A stretch of 64,000 nt of DNA from NCBI GenBank assembly GCA_040954595.2, contig CM082578.2, positions 682,001 to 746,000 on the forward strand, in the 5' to 3' direction. A program made the translations under genes and the position numbers. The first letter of the stretch is position 1. Each line of letters opens with the position of its first letter. Origin of the DNA: Balanoglossus misakiensis (Eukaryota; Hemichordata). The notes under the pieces were generated by a model that was not told the DNA's origin, did not search any database, and saw only the letters and a list, made by a program, of their open reading frames with translations. Of the stretch, positions 36,662 through 46,578 are shown one piece after another.

Positions 36662-37935
36662 AGGGCATGACGCTTTGTGACGTTTCATGTTGTCTGGGCA
36701 AAGCTTATCGCTACAAAGAAGGGTTGTTTTACGGAGAGCCACATTCTGGTACAATCAATTGGAAGAAAAACCTGAGTCAAATCAAATGAGATGGTGTCCC
36801 ATTCACAAGTTGAGCCTCAAAAGGAACGCGGTGGACTCAAATTCAAAAACCAGGGTTCGTACGCTCCTGGAAACTCCCGGAATTTGAAACCCCTCCTGGA
36901 AACTCCTGAAATCTCCTGGAAATTCAAAATTTCTCCTTGAAACTCCTGGAAAACCGCGAGTCACAATCGCATTTCACCGGATCGTGAAACAGTACGCGTT
37001 GCCCATTTCACTCAGCGCACCAGTTATCTTTAGACAGGCGTCCTATAAATAGTATCATTGACGTAGTAATGCACAAATTGCAACAACTAACGCAGCTCAG
37101 CATTCCGGTCGCAACAAAATATCTAAAACTTGACAAAAGATGTAGCAACTTTTGTATGCAGACGACCGCGGCAGACACCCGTGAGATCGATGTTCAAGGG
37201 CAATTAGTGACGTCAAAATGAAGCAAAAAAGGCAGACGTTTTTGTGTGTTTTTTTCAGCAGCAAAGCAGTAATTTCCATCGGTAATTTGTCGATTTTATC
37301 ACGACAGAAATCATTGCTTTAGGGACCGTTCTTTTTTTACGGCCGAGGGTGTGGGGGGGGGGGGTGTCACTTAAATTTTAGCCAAATATATTAAATGATT
37401 TGGGAACCTAGGAGATCTCTTGGTGAAAATTGTTTTACTAGGCCTTCATGGGGAGGTCATTGAAATTTGTACTATCACAGTGAATGTAACAGTAATAGTA
37501 AAGTTTTTTGTTGCGTAAAACATCCTGGAAAATGGCATTTTTACCAAAAAAACTTACTGGAAATCTCCTGGAAACTCCTGTAATTTTGAATTGCTCTAGG
37601 TGTATGAACCCTGAAAAACGGTTTGTCTCAACTTAAAAGTATCGTCACTCAAATCACATGCAGTGTACCCCAAGTCAAAAATGGTTTGTCCCAACTCAAA
37701 TGAGGTTGAGTCCGATTCAAATGCGTGTCAGCTCAAAACAAATGTGGTCCGGCGATTCAAAAGTGTCGACCTTCAAAGCCAATGAGGTTGAGTCCGATTC
37801 AAATGCGTGTCAGCTCAAAACGAATGTGGTCCTCCGATTCAAAAGTGTCGACCTTCAAATCAAATGCTTGGGAGTCCGATTCAAATGCGTTTCACTCAAA
37901 AAGTGAGGTGTTAAATTTGGCCTCGATTACGCGCC
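36662..37935 (-). repeat. Right inverted arm of the foldback element, interrupted
   Basis: This is the inverted copy of the left arm, starting AGGGCATG at 36662 and ending CGCGCC at 37935. It is split by a 763-bp insertion at 36851-37613. The order of tandem modules differs slightly from the left arm, so the modules have exchanged or converted since the arms formed. Confidence 0.85.
36851..37613. mobile_element. Non-autonomous hAT-like insertion, 763 bp
   Basis: It starts CAGGGTTCGTAC and ends GTATGAACCCTG, a 12-bp terminal inverted repeat with one mismatch. The hexamer AAAAAC flanks both ends (36845-36850 and 37614-37619). The uninterrupted left arm of the host element shows this hexamer once, so it is a target duplication. 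The CAGGGTTCGTAC terminus resembles animal hAT elements, but those usually duplicate 8 bp, so the superfamily is tentative. Subterminal copies of CTCCTGGAAACTCC occur at both ends in inverted orientation. A G-run lies at about 37351-37365. There is no coding capacity. Confidence 0.8.
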
Positions 37936-37945
37936 ATAGTATATG

Positions 37946-38645
37946 AAATAATTTAAAATAGTCATTGCTCTCTGGGTCCATCATTTTCAGTAGAAGTGAC
38001 CTGATTTCACATCAATAGTTTACCACCCGTCATTTCCAGCTAATTTCATGTAGTACAAAACTCCTATACAACATAATGACAATTCTAGAACCTTTTTCTG
38101 CTGGTTGGGCCGACAGACTAACACTAGTGGTTCTAAAAAGAAACTTCCATAACAACCTGTACACTTGACGCGTTCAAGTCAAGGAAGACCTAACCCATTC
38201 CAAATATGCAAATTAGGAAAAGACGCATACATGCATTCCTTGCATCCCCAGAGACACACACAGGAAATCAAGTGAGTGCGGCCACTAGCTGGAAGAGCTG
38301 AATTCAATGCATTGCCTTGCGATGTTCATTATACAGGGGGGTGATGATCAATGAACAGAACAGCGGTCCACTTTCACGAGTTGTAGTGCACTGATCGTGG
38401 CAAGTTGATCATTGCAAAACAAACGACTATGTTAGATAGCAGTGCTTCACAAGTTTGGCTAATTTGTTTGAAAATCGTCTCGCCAAACACAACCTTTTTC
38501 TCGCATTTGCGATTTGGCGAGCGGGTAGCGAAAACACTGTTGGCTAATCCGTTCCGATTTCTGTCACCGTTCCAATTCTTCCTCAACACCTCAAAGCTAC
38601 ACACCCCTACTAGAAAATAGTATGAATTCTTGACGGACGGAAGTA
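37946..38645. other. Unassigned sequence
   Basis: There is no recognisable gene or repeat in these 700 bp between two transposons. Overlapping short frames on both strands at 38374-38679 mirror each other and one runs across the next element's terminus, so I do not call them genes. Confidence 0.4.
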
Positions 38646-38649
38646 GTAG

Positions 38650-38681
38650 CAGTCGAGAAACTGGGTAGTGAATTTGCATAT
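38650..38681 (+). repeat. Left terminal inverted repeat of the 3.4-kb transposon
   Basis: These 32 bases are identical to the reverse complement of 42006-42037. The left flank is GTAG. Confidence 0.9.
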
Positions 38682-39325
38682 TTTATCATCGCCGGAGCCT
38701 CGCTTTCGAACACGCGGGAGCTGCAAACATGGCGTTCGCTACCCTCGCCATTGTCATGTTAACACATTTTTAGAAGTGGTTTATCTCAGTTAAAACCCCG
38801 AAAGAAAAAGAAAAATCAACTTTTCTGAGGTATTATAAAGTAATTATTGGGATAACGAAAAAATCCGCCATTTTTAGCGTCATTTTCTTGCAATTCAAGA
38901 CCTATCTCGGCACCAGTCATTACGGTGATTTATCACGCTACGACGGGCCAACTTTCAGCGAACGGGTACGGGGTCAAGGAGGTCGTGAGCCATCACGATA
39001 TTTCAATCAAATGATTTGGAAAGTTCAAGGGTACTTCAGTCCAAATATGGGAGTAGTGCCGCCTTGCAAACGCAAACGACGCAGTGTTGACTGATCCAGG
39101 TCACTTCTTCCGGGTTTCGATGTTGCGCGCGATGTGTATGCGTCGAAGTTAGTCATGCGTACAGGTCTGTAGGTTCCCGGCGTTAATTAAAGCCGCCCGG
39201 CCGCGAACCACACGGTGTGAGCTAAAGCCCAACCTGCACGACCCAGTCCACCAGGGCTACAATTATTGCGGCTACGGTTATGCGAAATACTGACTCTCCT
39301 TGCAAGTCACCGCGTATGTTGCATG

Positions 39326-39355
39326 CCCCCCCCCCTACCCCCCCCCCCCCCCCGC
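39326..39355. repeat. Poly(C) tracts
   Basis: Two C-runs separated by TA, together nearly 30 bases, lie inside the 3.4-kb transposon downstream of its gene. G-runs on the plus strand occur at about 37351-37365 and 42101-42114. The opposite strand of this site could form a G-quadruplex, and assembly length is doubtful in such runs. Confidence 0.8.
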
Positions 39356-39505
39356 CACGTACAGCCACACTGAGTTAGTAACATTGGCAAATACATTTGC
39401 TAGTTTTACCCAGCAATTTCATCATCACTGTCAAGGTGCTATCATCAACTTCGAGAACATTTTCTTCTGGTAAATCATATTCTTGTTCATCCTCAATAAT
39501 TTCTT

Positions 39506-39898
39506 CTATTTCACAATTTGTGATTTCATTATCATCATTATTTGTTTCTTCTTCAATAATTTCATCAGTTTCTGTCTGCAGTTCCCTGCCCTTGTTATTG
39601 TATTGTTCACACAGTTCAGGCAATTACAGCCTGGGCCACACATCATGGCCTTCTTTTTGCATTTACATGTATTATTCCTGCATCCTGTTTTCTTACATTT
39701 ACACCCTTTTGTGTAAAACATCACACGCTCTTGAACCTTCTGCATATTTTCCACAGAATCCCACAGTATATTTATTTTCCCATTTTCCACATTGTATCCT
39801 GAGTTTTCATAAGAAGGAAGTGTAATGTGATGTCGGTGAGATTGTGACCAATAACATGGGTTCTCCAACAACCAGTTTGTCCCCAACATGCATTGCAT
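39506..39898 (-). pseudogene. CXC (tesmin/TSO1-like) DNA-binding domain fragment
   Basis: Residues about 66-96 contain nine cysteines in CxC, CRNNTCKC and CGPGCNCLNC order, matching the metal-binding CXC module that binds DNA in tesmin/TSO1-type proteins and in some transposon proteins. It is preceded by LPSYENSGYNVENGKINILWDS and NMQKVQERV, a pairing I recall upstream of CXC modules in invertebrate transposon-encoded proteins. A basic stretch (KLMKLLKKK) follows. The acidic tail that probably belonged next lies in another frame, so a frameshift separates them. Confidence 0.7.
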
Positions 39899-40409
39899 TG
39901 CTGTTTTGATTAAAATTATTTCATCCAGCTCAGCCTCTGGATTAAAATTATCAAATTATCTTGAAGTTTACATATAATTGTTTGATAACCCTGTGTCACT
40001 TCAGTGACAATTGTTTTCTTTACATTTTTCTACTGTGCGGTACAAAGACATGTAGCACTTTTTACACAGTGTGCTAGTTTCATCCAGTTTTAATCCAGGA
40101 TAGTCCCTATGTTCAGTAAAGTGCTCCATTAGTAACTCTGGATTGTGGGGATATTTTAGAGTAGAAGAGGTCAAGCGTTTATGACAATGGCTAGAAATCT
40201 GGTTTTATCATCCACCCAGGTTTTGTGGCAAGAGACATTTCCACAAATGTGACACGTTTTGTCTTTTTGATGAGGTGCCTGTTCGGTACTACCCTGGGCT
40301 TGTGCTTCAAAGTATTTTTCTACACATATTCTTCAGCTATTGCATAGACAACCAGATGGAGATAAATTCATTTCTTTTACAACCCAATCTTTGAAATTGT
40401 CTGGCTTAT

Positions 40410-40703
40410 TTACTGTACCCGGTATGTGGTACCATCTTGGAGTTGATGATATGCTACACTTTTTTTGGGTCCACATTTTTCTTTGTCAGGGTGAGCCTGC
40501 TGACTTAATGGAAGAACTCCTCCAAACCCACTAATATAAATGTATAAATGCATCCCCCCTTTTGTTGGTATATTTATTTGTCCATACAAGGGTTTTCCCT
40601 GAAAGAATAATTTGAAACTATCAGTATTCAAATTTAATTCCTCAGATATTGCATTTTTCAAGGAGCTGACATATGGATCTGTGAGCCGAAAAAAAATACT
40701 CAT
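40410..40703 (-). pseudogene. Ubiquitin-like segment ending in Gly-Gly
   Basis: In this frame residues about 8-62 follow the spacing of a ubiquitin fold: DPYVSSLKNAISEELNLNTD as strand and helix, then FKLFFQGKPLYG in the position of ubiquitin's RLIFAGKQLEDG, then MHLYIYISGFGG in the position of its LHLVLRLRGG. The two glycines are residues 61-62, with about 35 residues after them. The upstream end joins the preceding frame by a shift at an A-run. Homology to ubiquitin is inferred from pattern only and could be coincidental for a beta-grasp-like segment. Confidence 0.45.
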
Positions 40704-42005
40704 GTGAATTTAGATGAACAATTATGTCACATCCACTTGCAATCTTTTTATCAGATTGAAATGCCTGGAATTTTGATTTGAGTCTACAGAATCTGCTTTG
40801 TATGTCACATAACAGGAGTAAGGCTTGACTGCATTGTGACAAACGTATTTTAATCATGGTTTCTGCCATAATAATGGACTTGTCTTTTATAAATTCTTGG
40901 CGACGCTTATAGCAATGATGTTTTAGAGGTCCTGACATTTTGCACACAGACTGCAGCAATTTTTTAAACTCTTGCAGTTGATTACACACTGTTTTTATTT
41001 GTTTCACTACATTATTTTTTACTTTACTCTTATCCCGCATTTGTTAATACAAATATAATATCGATGCTCTGCCAGTCGTTAAAATGTGGAAATATGGTAC
41101 TTGTAAGCTTTGTAATTATTAAATGAAGGCTTGCTAGCAGTTTTAAGCACTTTTAAAATATTTGCAACTTTTGTTTTTATTTCAGTTGAGTTTGTATACA
41201 GAACCTTGTTTTTTTCCACTTCAGAGCAGGTTTTCTTAATTTGCAACAGTGCATTTTTACTGACAGAGTTTATGCGTGAACGATGCACCCTCCTTGTGCA
41301 CAAAGACAAGGATTGACTCCACATACAATCACCATTTTTATGCGTTTTATGGTTATCTGTAGTACAAACATGTACTTAGTAGTATAACCCTGGAAGCCAA
41401 CAATGCACCAATAAATCCGAAAAAAATCCACTTCTCTGGTAAAACAATAGCAAAGTGATAGCTATGTTAATGTGAGACGAAAATATACACGATTTAGTCA
41501 AACATAAGTCCAACGAATCATGCGTGGATGCACCTCAGTGACACGATCACGATCCGATGAGAGAGTAAACAATCAGCCGCCATATTGGATTTTGCTGGCG
41601 TCGACCACCCAAAACATACTCAAATTCAATGGCCCGAAACTCCACTTTGGGAAGCTTGAGCCAAAACGAAACGATATCCGTTCATATAGATATAAAACTA
41701 ATACAAAAAGCACACTTGAAACAATTTTATGCTTGCAAACGGAAACGACGCAGTGTTTATTTTACCACATTCGCTAGACGTCGCTTACAAATGATATCAG
41801 AGATCGAACAGAAATACGATAAATTTTCCACTTTCAACACGATCGGACGATAGGTTACGTCTATCAAACCTGAGGGACGCAGTTTGGTGGCACAAATCTC
41901 ACCTTTTGGTGTAGAAAAAGACGATTTTCTGAAACTGAAAGAATACACCAACGGTTCTCGAAGTAATGGTGGCGCTGTTGAAATTCAAAGTAAAATCTCA
42001 TTAAC

Positions 42006-42037
42006 ATATGCAAATTCACTACCCAGTTTCTCGACTG
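42006..42037 (-). repeat. Right terminal inverted repeat of the 3.4-kb transposon
   Basis: These 32 bases ending TTTCTCGACTG are a perfect inverted match to the left end. The right flank is GTAG, matching the left flank. Confidence 0.9.
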
Positions 42038-42041
42038 GTAG

Positions 42042-42284
42042 CTCATACCTAACTTGACAGACTCCTTTGTTTACACTTCGGAGCCAAAAAGGTTGGTGCG
42101 GGGGGGGGGGGGGGTGTCTACATTGATGCACGTGGGGATATGAGAAACAAAATACTTTTTTTACAAGAAAAATCTATGCCGTCTCTCTGCCTGTATGTTT
42201 CTACTACAAGCTCTTATAGAAACTAGATTATGCAATAAGTTTGCAAGACTGTATGGAAGAATATCCTGAACTCAACATTAAAGT
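42042..42284. other. Spacer with a poly(G) run
   Basis: There is no gene. It contains a G-run at about 42101-42114 beside the end of the 3.4-kb transposon and otherwise ordinary AT-rich sequence. Confidence 0.5.
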
Positions 42285-42504
42285 GAAGGGGTCGTCGCGC
42301 CGCGTTTGTTTATAAACATTACAATTCATCCACAACAAATTAGATCATTCTTAGAATGAACGAAGCTGCCAACTGTAGTGTAGACTGAGCATGGCAGCAA
42401 CTGAAGATCCTAGTAGGTGGTGGCGACTGCAGTGGGGTTTGCACTGGTATGGGAGGGCATATTCTCATCAAGGTGGGACACCCTCGCGGCGCGACGACCC
42501 CTTC
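42285..42504. mobile_element. 220-bp inverted-repeat element, possible MITE
   Basis: GAAGGGGTCGTCGCGCCGCG at 42285-42304 is matched exactly in inverted orientation at 42485-42504. The arms are very GC-rich compared with their surroundings. I see no convincing target duplication and no coding potential. It may be a small foldback or MITE, or an inverted pair of a regulatory sequence. Confidence 0.5.
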
Positions 42505-42639
42505 CCTACTGTTGCTGAAAAATACTTGTATATGAAAGTTGAAACAGTGATAGTTGCACATGAGGTATCTGATATGGCATTAACATAAACATAACAAAAT
42601 AAAGTTTTGAATGTTCCTTGCAATCTGCAATTTCATGAA

Positions 42640-43560
42640 AATATTCTCTGTACTGTTAATAAAGTATAATGTCTGCTCCTAATTCTGCAAAACGTGTCAT
42701 ACTAAAATGTTATACCATTAGTGACACTATGACTAATAATAAAATATCATACTCTCCCCTTATGTATTTCAGCTGTTAATGAAATGATATTCCCATCCCT
42801 ATCTTTGTACTGGTACTAAGCTATAAGTAAAATGTTACACTTATCCCAAGCATAGTACTGGTATTATAACTGGTAGTCCAATGCCATGCCCATCCCCTTG
42901 CTGTGTTAATTGATAATAAAGTGTCATACCCTGCCCTTGTTCTGTACTGTTGCTGTTAATAAAATGTTATGACAATCCCTCATTGTACTACATGTAATAC
43001 TTCACGGTAAGTACAATATCATGCACATCCCTTGCTTTTTAGTAAAATGCCATGCCTTCCCCTAGTTCTGTACTATAACTGTTAGTCAAATGTTATGTCC
43101 AACACTCACTTTGTACTATAAGTTACCAATAATAAAAATGTCATGCCCTCCCTGCTTCTCTATAGTTGTTCATAAAATGTTACTCCCACCCCAAGGGTAG
43201 TAATGGTACTTGAACTGTTAGTAACATATCATGCCCATGTTCCTAGTTATGAACTGAAACGTTTAGGCTAATCAACTGTAATGGTCATGTACTTGGTTTA
43301 GTAAAATGTCTGCCAATGTCTTGCCTAGTTCTACAACTCATAATAAAATGCCATGCCCTCCCCTAGTTCCGTACTGTAGGGGTCAATAAAACGCATTATC
43401 TGGCCACCCCTAGCTCTTAAGTTGATCGTATGCCATGCCGAAACCTAGTTCTGTATTGTGACTTAGAGCTGCGATGGTCCTATAAAGCTTATAAAACTTG
43501 TGCACACTTCAAATAGGCCGAAAATGTCATGTGTACCGACTGATAATAAACTGTCATTTC
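42640..43560 (+). repeat. Degenerate minisatellite of about 45 bp, rich in AATAAA
   Basis: About twenty poorly matched repeats of a phrase like GTTAATAAAATGTCATGCCC followed by CTAGTTCTGTACTG, at spacings of about 35-55 bp. Many copies contain AATAAA, which is a polyadenylation signal sequence. The repeats are old, because individual copies differ widely, yet the whole block is copied nearly exactly in the 1848-bp units that follow. Confidence 0.75.
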
Positions 43561-43578
43561 ATCCCAGCTATGCACCCA

Positions 43579-44730
43579 AAAAATGACGTGGCATTAACAC
43601 TAGAGGACGTGTACTGATCTGAGTGAATCAGATCCCGTGAGGAGTACGGTGCCCAGAGTACACGTGTACTAGTAGAGAAATGCCAAGTGTTGCTACATCT
43701 TTGCGCTTCTCCCGCCATTGCTCTCTGGAAAATAGGAGTGTGGTCGAGCGAACTGGTGCGAGCGGAAAGTCGTGTTGCGACCGTCGGTGAGGCGAATTAA
43801 GACACAGCGCTAATAATAGTGTCTGTAACGACTATCACACCAAAACTCATTTACAGTAAATATAAAAACAAACTACGTCGGAGAAGTGTTTCGACGTGTC
43901 TTCGTTCTCGAGGAGCCATTTGTATCTGTATTTGCATACCAGAAAGCCACGCCTACCAGCCTCGTTCGCGGGTGACTTGTTTGTAATTGGCAAAGGCGAG
44001 TTAGTCATGTGCTTAGTTTGTTGGGTGTCAATGTAATCGTCCATGTTAACTTATTTGGTACAATTCGAGACATATGCACTCAAAAATGATGTGGCATTAA
44101 ACACTAGAGGACGTGTACAGATCTGAGTGAATCAGATCCCGTGAGGTGTACGGTGCCCAGAGTACACGTGTACTAGTAGAGAAATGCCAAGTGTTGCTAC
44201 ATCTTCGCGCTTCGCCCGCCATTGCTCTCCGGAAAATAGAAGTGTGGTCGAGCGAACACGTGCGAGCGGAAAGTCGTGTTGCGACCGTCGGTGAGGCGAA
44301 TTAAGACACAGCGCTAATAATAGTGTCTGTAACGACTATCACACCAAAACTCATTTACAGTAAATATAAAAACAGACTACGTCGGAGAAGTGTTTCGACG
44401 TGTCTTCGTTCTCGAGGAGCCATTTGTATCTGCATTTGCATACCAGAAAGCCACGCCTTCCAGCCTCGTTCGCGGGTGACTTGTTTGTAATTGCCAAAGG
44501 CGAGTTAGTCATGTGCTTAGTTTGTTGGGTGTCAATGTAATCGTCCATGTTAACTCATTTGGTACAATTCGAGACATATGCACTCAAAAATGATGTGGCA
44601 TTAAACACTAGAGGACGTGTACTGATCTGAGTGAATCAGATCACGTGAGGAGTACGGTGCCCAGAGTACACGTGTCCTAGTAAAGAAATGCCAAATGTTG
44701 CTACATCTTCGCGCTTCGCCCGCCAAGGTC
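43579..44730 (+). repeat. 504-bp subrepeats within the first 1848-bp unit
   Basis: GTGGCATTAA lies at 43588, 44091 and 44595, a 504-bp period apart from a one-base indel in the first copy. The third copy ends after about 140 bp. Each full copy contains a conserved 65-codon minus-strand frame (43847-44044 and 44351-44548), a GATCTGA-GTGAA-TCAGATC hairpin and, in the full copies, the palindrome AGTACACGTGTACT. The frame differs between copies at only a few residues and matches no family I know. Confidence 0.9.
43610..43670. promoter_or_regulatory. Hairpin and E-box palindrome in the 504-bp repeat
   Basis: GATCTGA (43616-43622) and TCAGATC (43628-43634) enclose a 5-base loop. The stem can extend through GTACT and AGTAC with a bulge. 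It is followed by the perfect 14-bp palindrome AGTACACGTGTACT (43657-43670), centred on the E-box CACGTG. The last, partial copies have the palindrome broken by a T-to-C type change (GTGTCCT). A binding role is only inferred. Confidence 0.5.
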
Positions 44731-45426
44731 GCCATGCCCATCCCCTTGCTGTGTTAATTGATAATAAAATGTCATACCCTGCCCTTGTTCTGTACTGTTG
44801 CTGTTAATAAAATGTTATGACAATCCCTCATTGTACTACATGTAATACTTCACGGTAAGTACAATATCATGCACATCCCTTGCTTTTTAGTAAAATGCCA
44901 TGCCTTCCCCTAGTTCTGTACTATAACTGTTAGTCAAATGTCATGTCCAACACTCACTTTGTACTATAAGTTACCAATAATAAAAATGTCATGCCCTCCC
45001 TGCTTCTCTATAGTTGTTCATAAAATGTTACTCCCACCCCAAGGGTAGTAATGGTACTTGAACTGTTAGTAACATATCATGCCCATGTTCCTAGTTATGA
45101 ACTGAAACGTTTAGGCTAATCAACTGTAATGGTCATGTACTTGGTTTAGTAAAATGTCTGCCAATGTCTTGCCTAGTTCTACAACTCATAATAAAATGCC
45201 ATGCCCTCCCCTAGTTCCGTACTGTAGGGGTCAATAAAACGCATTATCTGGCCACCCCTAGCTCTTAAGTTGATCGTATGCCATGCCGAAACCTAGTTCT
45301 GTATTGTGACTTAGAGCTGCGATGGTCCTATAAAGCTTATAAAACTTGTGCACACTTCAAATAGGCCGAAAATGTCATGTGTACCGACTGATAATAAACT
45401 GTCATTTCATCCCAGCTATGCACCCA

Positions 45427-46578
45427 AAAAATGACGTGGCATTAACACTAGAGGACGTGTACTGATCTGAGTGAATCAGATCCCGTGAGGAGTACGGTGC
45501 CCAGAGTACACGTGTACTAGTAGAGAAATGCCAAGTGTTGCTACATCTTTGCGCTTCTCCCGCCATTGCTCTCTGGAAAATAGGAGTGTGGTCGAGCGAA
45601 CTGGTGCGAGCGGAAAGTCGTGTTGCGACCGTCGGTGAGGCGAATTAAGACACAGCGCTAATAATAGTGTCTGTAACGACTATCACACCAAAACTCATTT
45701 ACAGTAAATATAAAAACAAACTACGTCGGAGAAGTGTTTCGACGTGTCTTCGTTCTTGAGGAGCCATTTGTATCTGCATTTGCATACCAGAAAGCCACGC
45801 CTACCAGCCTCGTTCGCGGGTGACTTGTTTGTAATTGGCAAAGGCGAGTTAGTCATGTGCTTAGTTTGTTGGGTGTCAATGTAATCGTCCATGTTAACTT
45901 ATTTGGTACAATTCGAGACATATGCACTCAAAAATGATGTGGCATTAAACACTAGAGGACGTGTACTGATCTGAGTGAATCAGATCCCGTGAGGAGTACG
46001 GTGCCCAGAGTACACGTGTACTAGTAGAGAAATGCCAAGTGTTGCTACATCTTCGCGCTTCGCCCGCCATTGCTCTCCGGAAAATAGAAGTGTGGTCGAG
46101 CGAACACGTGCGAGCGGAAAGTCGTGTTGCGACCGTCGGTGAGGCGAATTAAGACACAGCGCTAATAATAGTGTCTGTAACGACTATCACACCAAAACTC
46201 ATTTACAGTAAATATAAAAACAGACTACGTCGGAGAAGTGTTTCGACGTGTCTTCGTTCTCGAGGAGCCATTTGTATCTGCATTTGCATACCAGAAAGCC
46301 ACCCCTACCAGCCTCGTTCGCGGGTGACTTGTTTGTAATTGCCAAAGGCGAGTTAGTCATGTGCTTAGTTTGTTGGGTGTCAATGTAATCGTCCATGTTA
46401 ACTCATTTGGTACAATTCGAGACATATGCACTCAAAAATGATGTGGCATTAAACACTAGAGGACGTGTACTGATCTGAGTGAATCAGATCACGTGAGGAG
46501 TACGGTGCCCAGAGTACACGTGTCCTAGTAAAGAAATGCCAAATGTTGCTACATCTTCGCGCTTCGCCCGCCAAGGTC
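45427..46578 (+). repeat. 504-bp subrepeats within the second 1848-bp unit
   Basis: This is the same arrangement as in the first unit, shifted by 1848 bp. The 65-codon minus-strand frames lie at 45695-45892 and 46199-46396. Differences between the four copies are point changes only. Confidence 0.9.

Larger units (their letters stand above)
35901..37935. mobile_element. Foldback element with about 0.5-kb inverted arms (Mutator-like)
   Basis: The sequence from GGCGCGTAATCGAGG at 35904 reappears inverted up to 37935, giving arms of roughly 500 bp that are nearly identical and enclose a spacer of about 253 bp. The direct repeat ATAGTATATG lies immediately outside both ends (35891-35900 and 37936-37945) and reads as a 10-bp target site duplication. 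Long arms plus a 9-10 bp duplication are typical of Mutator-like or foldback elements. No transposase is present, so the element is non-autonomous. Removing the insertion described separately leaves about 1.27 kb. The first three bases of the left arm (TAT) pair with the start of the right flank, so the exact terminus is uncertain by 3 bp. Confidence 0.85.
39375..41324 (-). pseudogene. Decayed transposon gene: helical region, ubiquitin-like segment, zinc fingers, CXC domain
   Basis: Several minus-strand frames line up into one broken protein inside the 3.4-kb transposon. From the 5' side there is a basic helical part (41324-41079) and a second helical part with HHCYKRRQEF (41040-40642). A ubiquitin-like segment is joined to it by an apparent frameshift at an A-run near 40690. 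Further segments carry CHICGN and LCKKCY, zinc-finger-like cysteine motifs, broken by stops (about 40380-39990). A CXC domain (39898-39506) and an acidic tail in a different frame (39623-39375) follow. No catalytic core for transposition is visible; a large internal deletion between the zinc fingers and the CXC domain is possible. CXC-tailed proteins of this style occur, as I recall, in transposon families of cnidarians and other invertebrates. The exact family is unknown to me. Confidence 0.65.
38650..42037. mobile_element. DNA transposon with perfect 32-bp inverted termini and 4-bp target duplication
   Basis: The left end begins CAGTCGAGAAACTGGGTAG at 38650 and the 32 bases to 38681 recur, exactly inverted, at 42006-42037. 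GTAG lies directly outside both ends (38646-38649 and 42038-42041), giving a 4-bp target duplication. Inside is a decayed minus-strand gene (39375-41324) with CXC and zinc-finger-like segments. A direct repeat containing CTTGCAAACG(C/G)AAACGACG occurs subterminally at both ends (about 39063 and 41732). A 4-bp duplication with a cysteine-rich protein suggests a CMC- or Academ-like superfamily, but no DDE catalytic core is visible and I do not assign it. Perfect termini imply recent mobility in trans. Confidence 0.85.

Noticed and set aside
35602-37946. Several frames on both strands rich in Ser, Lys and Cys
   Set aside because: They come from the foldback arms and their internal modules and mirror each other; no family resemblance.
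37946-38645. Continuation of the LINE on the far side of the foldback element
   Set aside because: No LINE motif appears on the minus strand there, so I cannot show that the LINE was split.
39160-39260. tRNA-like GC-rich stretch
   Set aside because: I could not build a cloverleaf or find A and B box motifs at proper spacing.
39397-39825. Plus-strand frame of 142 codons rich in Ser and Phe
   Set aside because: It is the antisense of the acidic tail and CXC domain.
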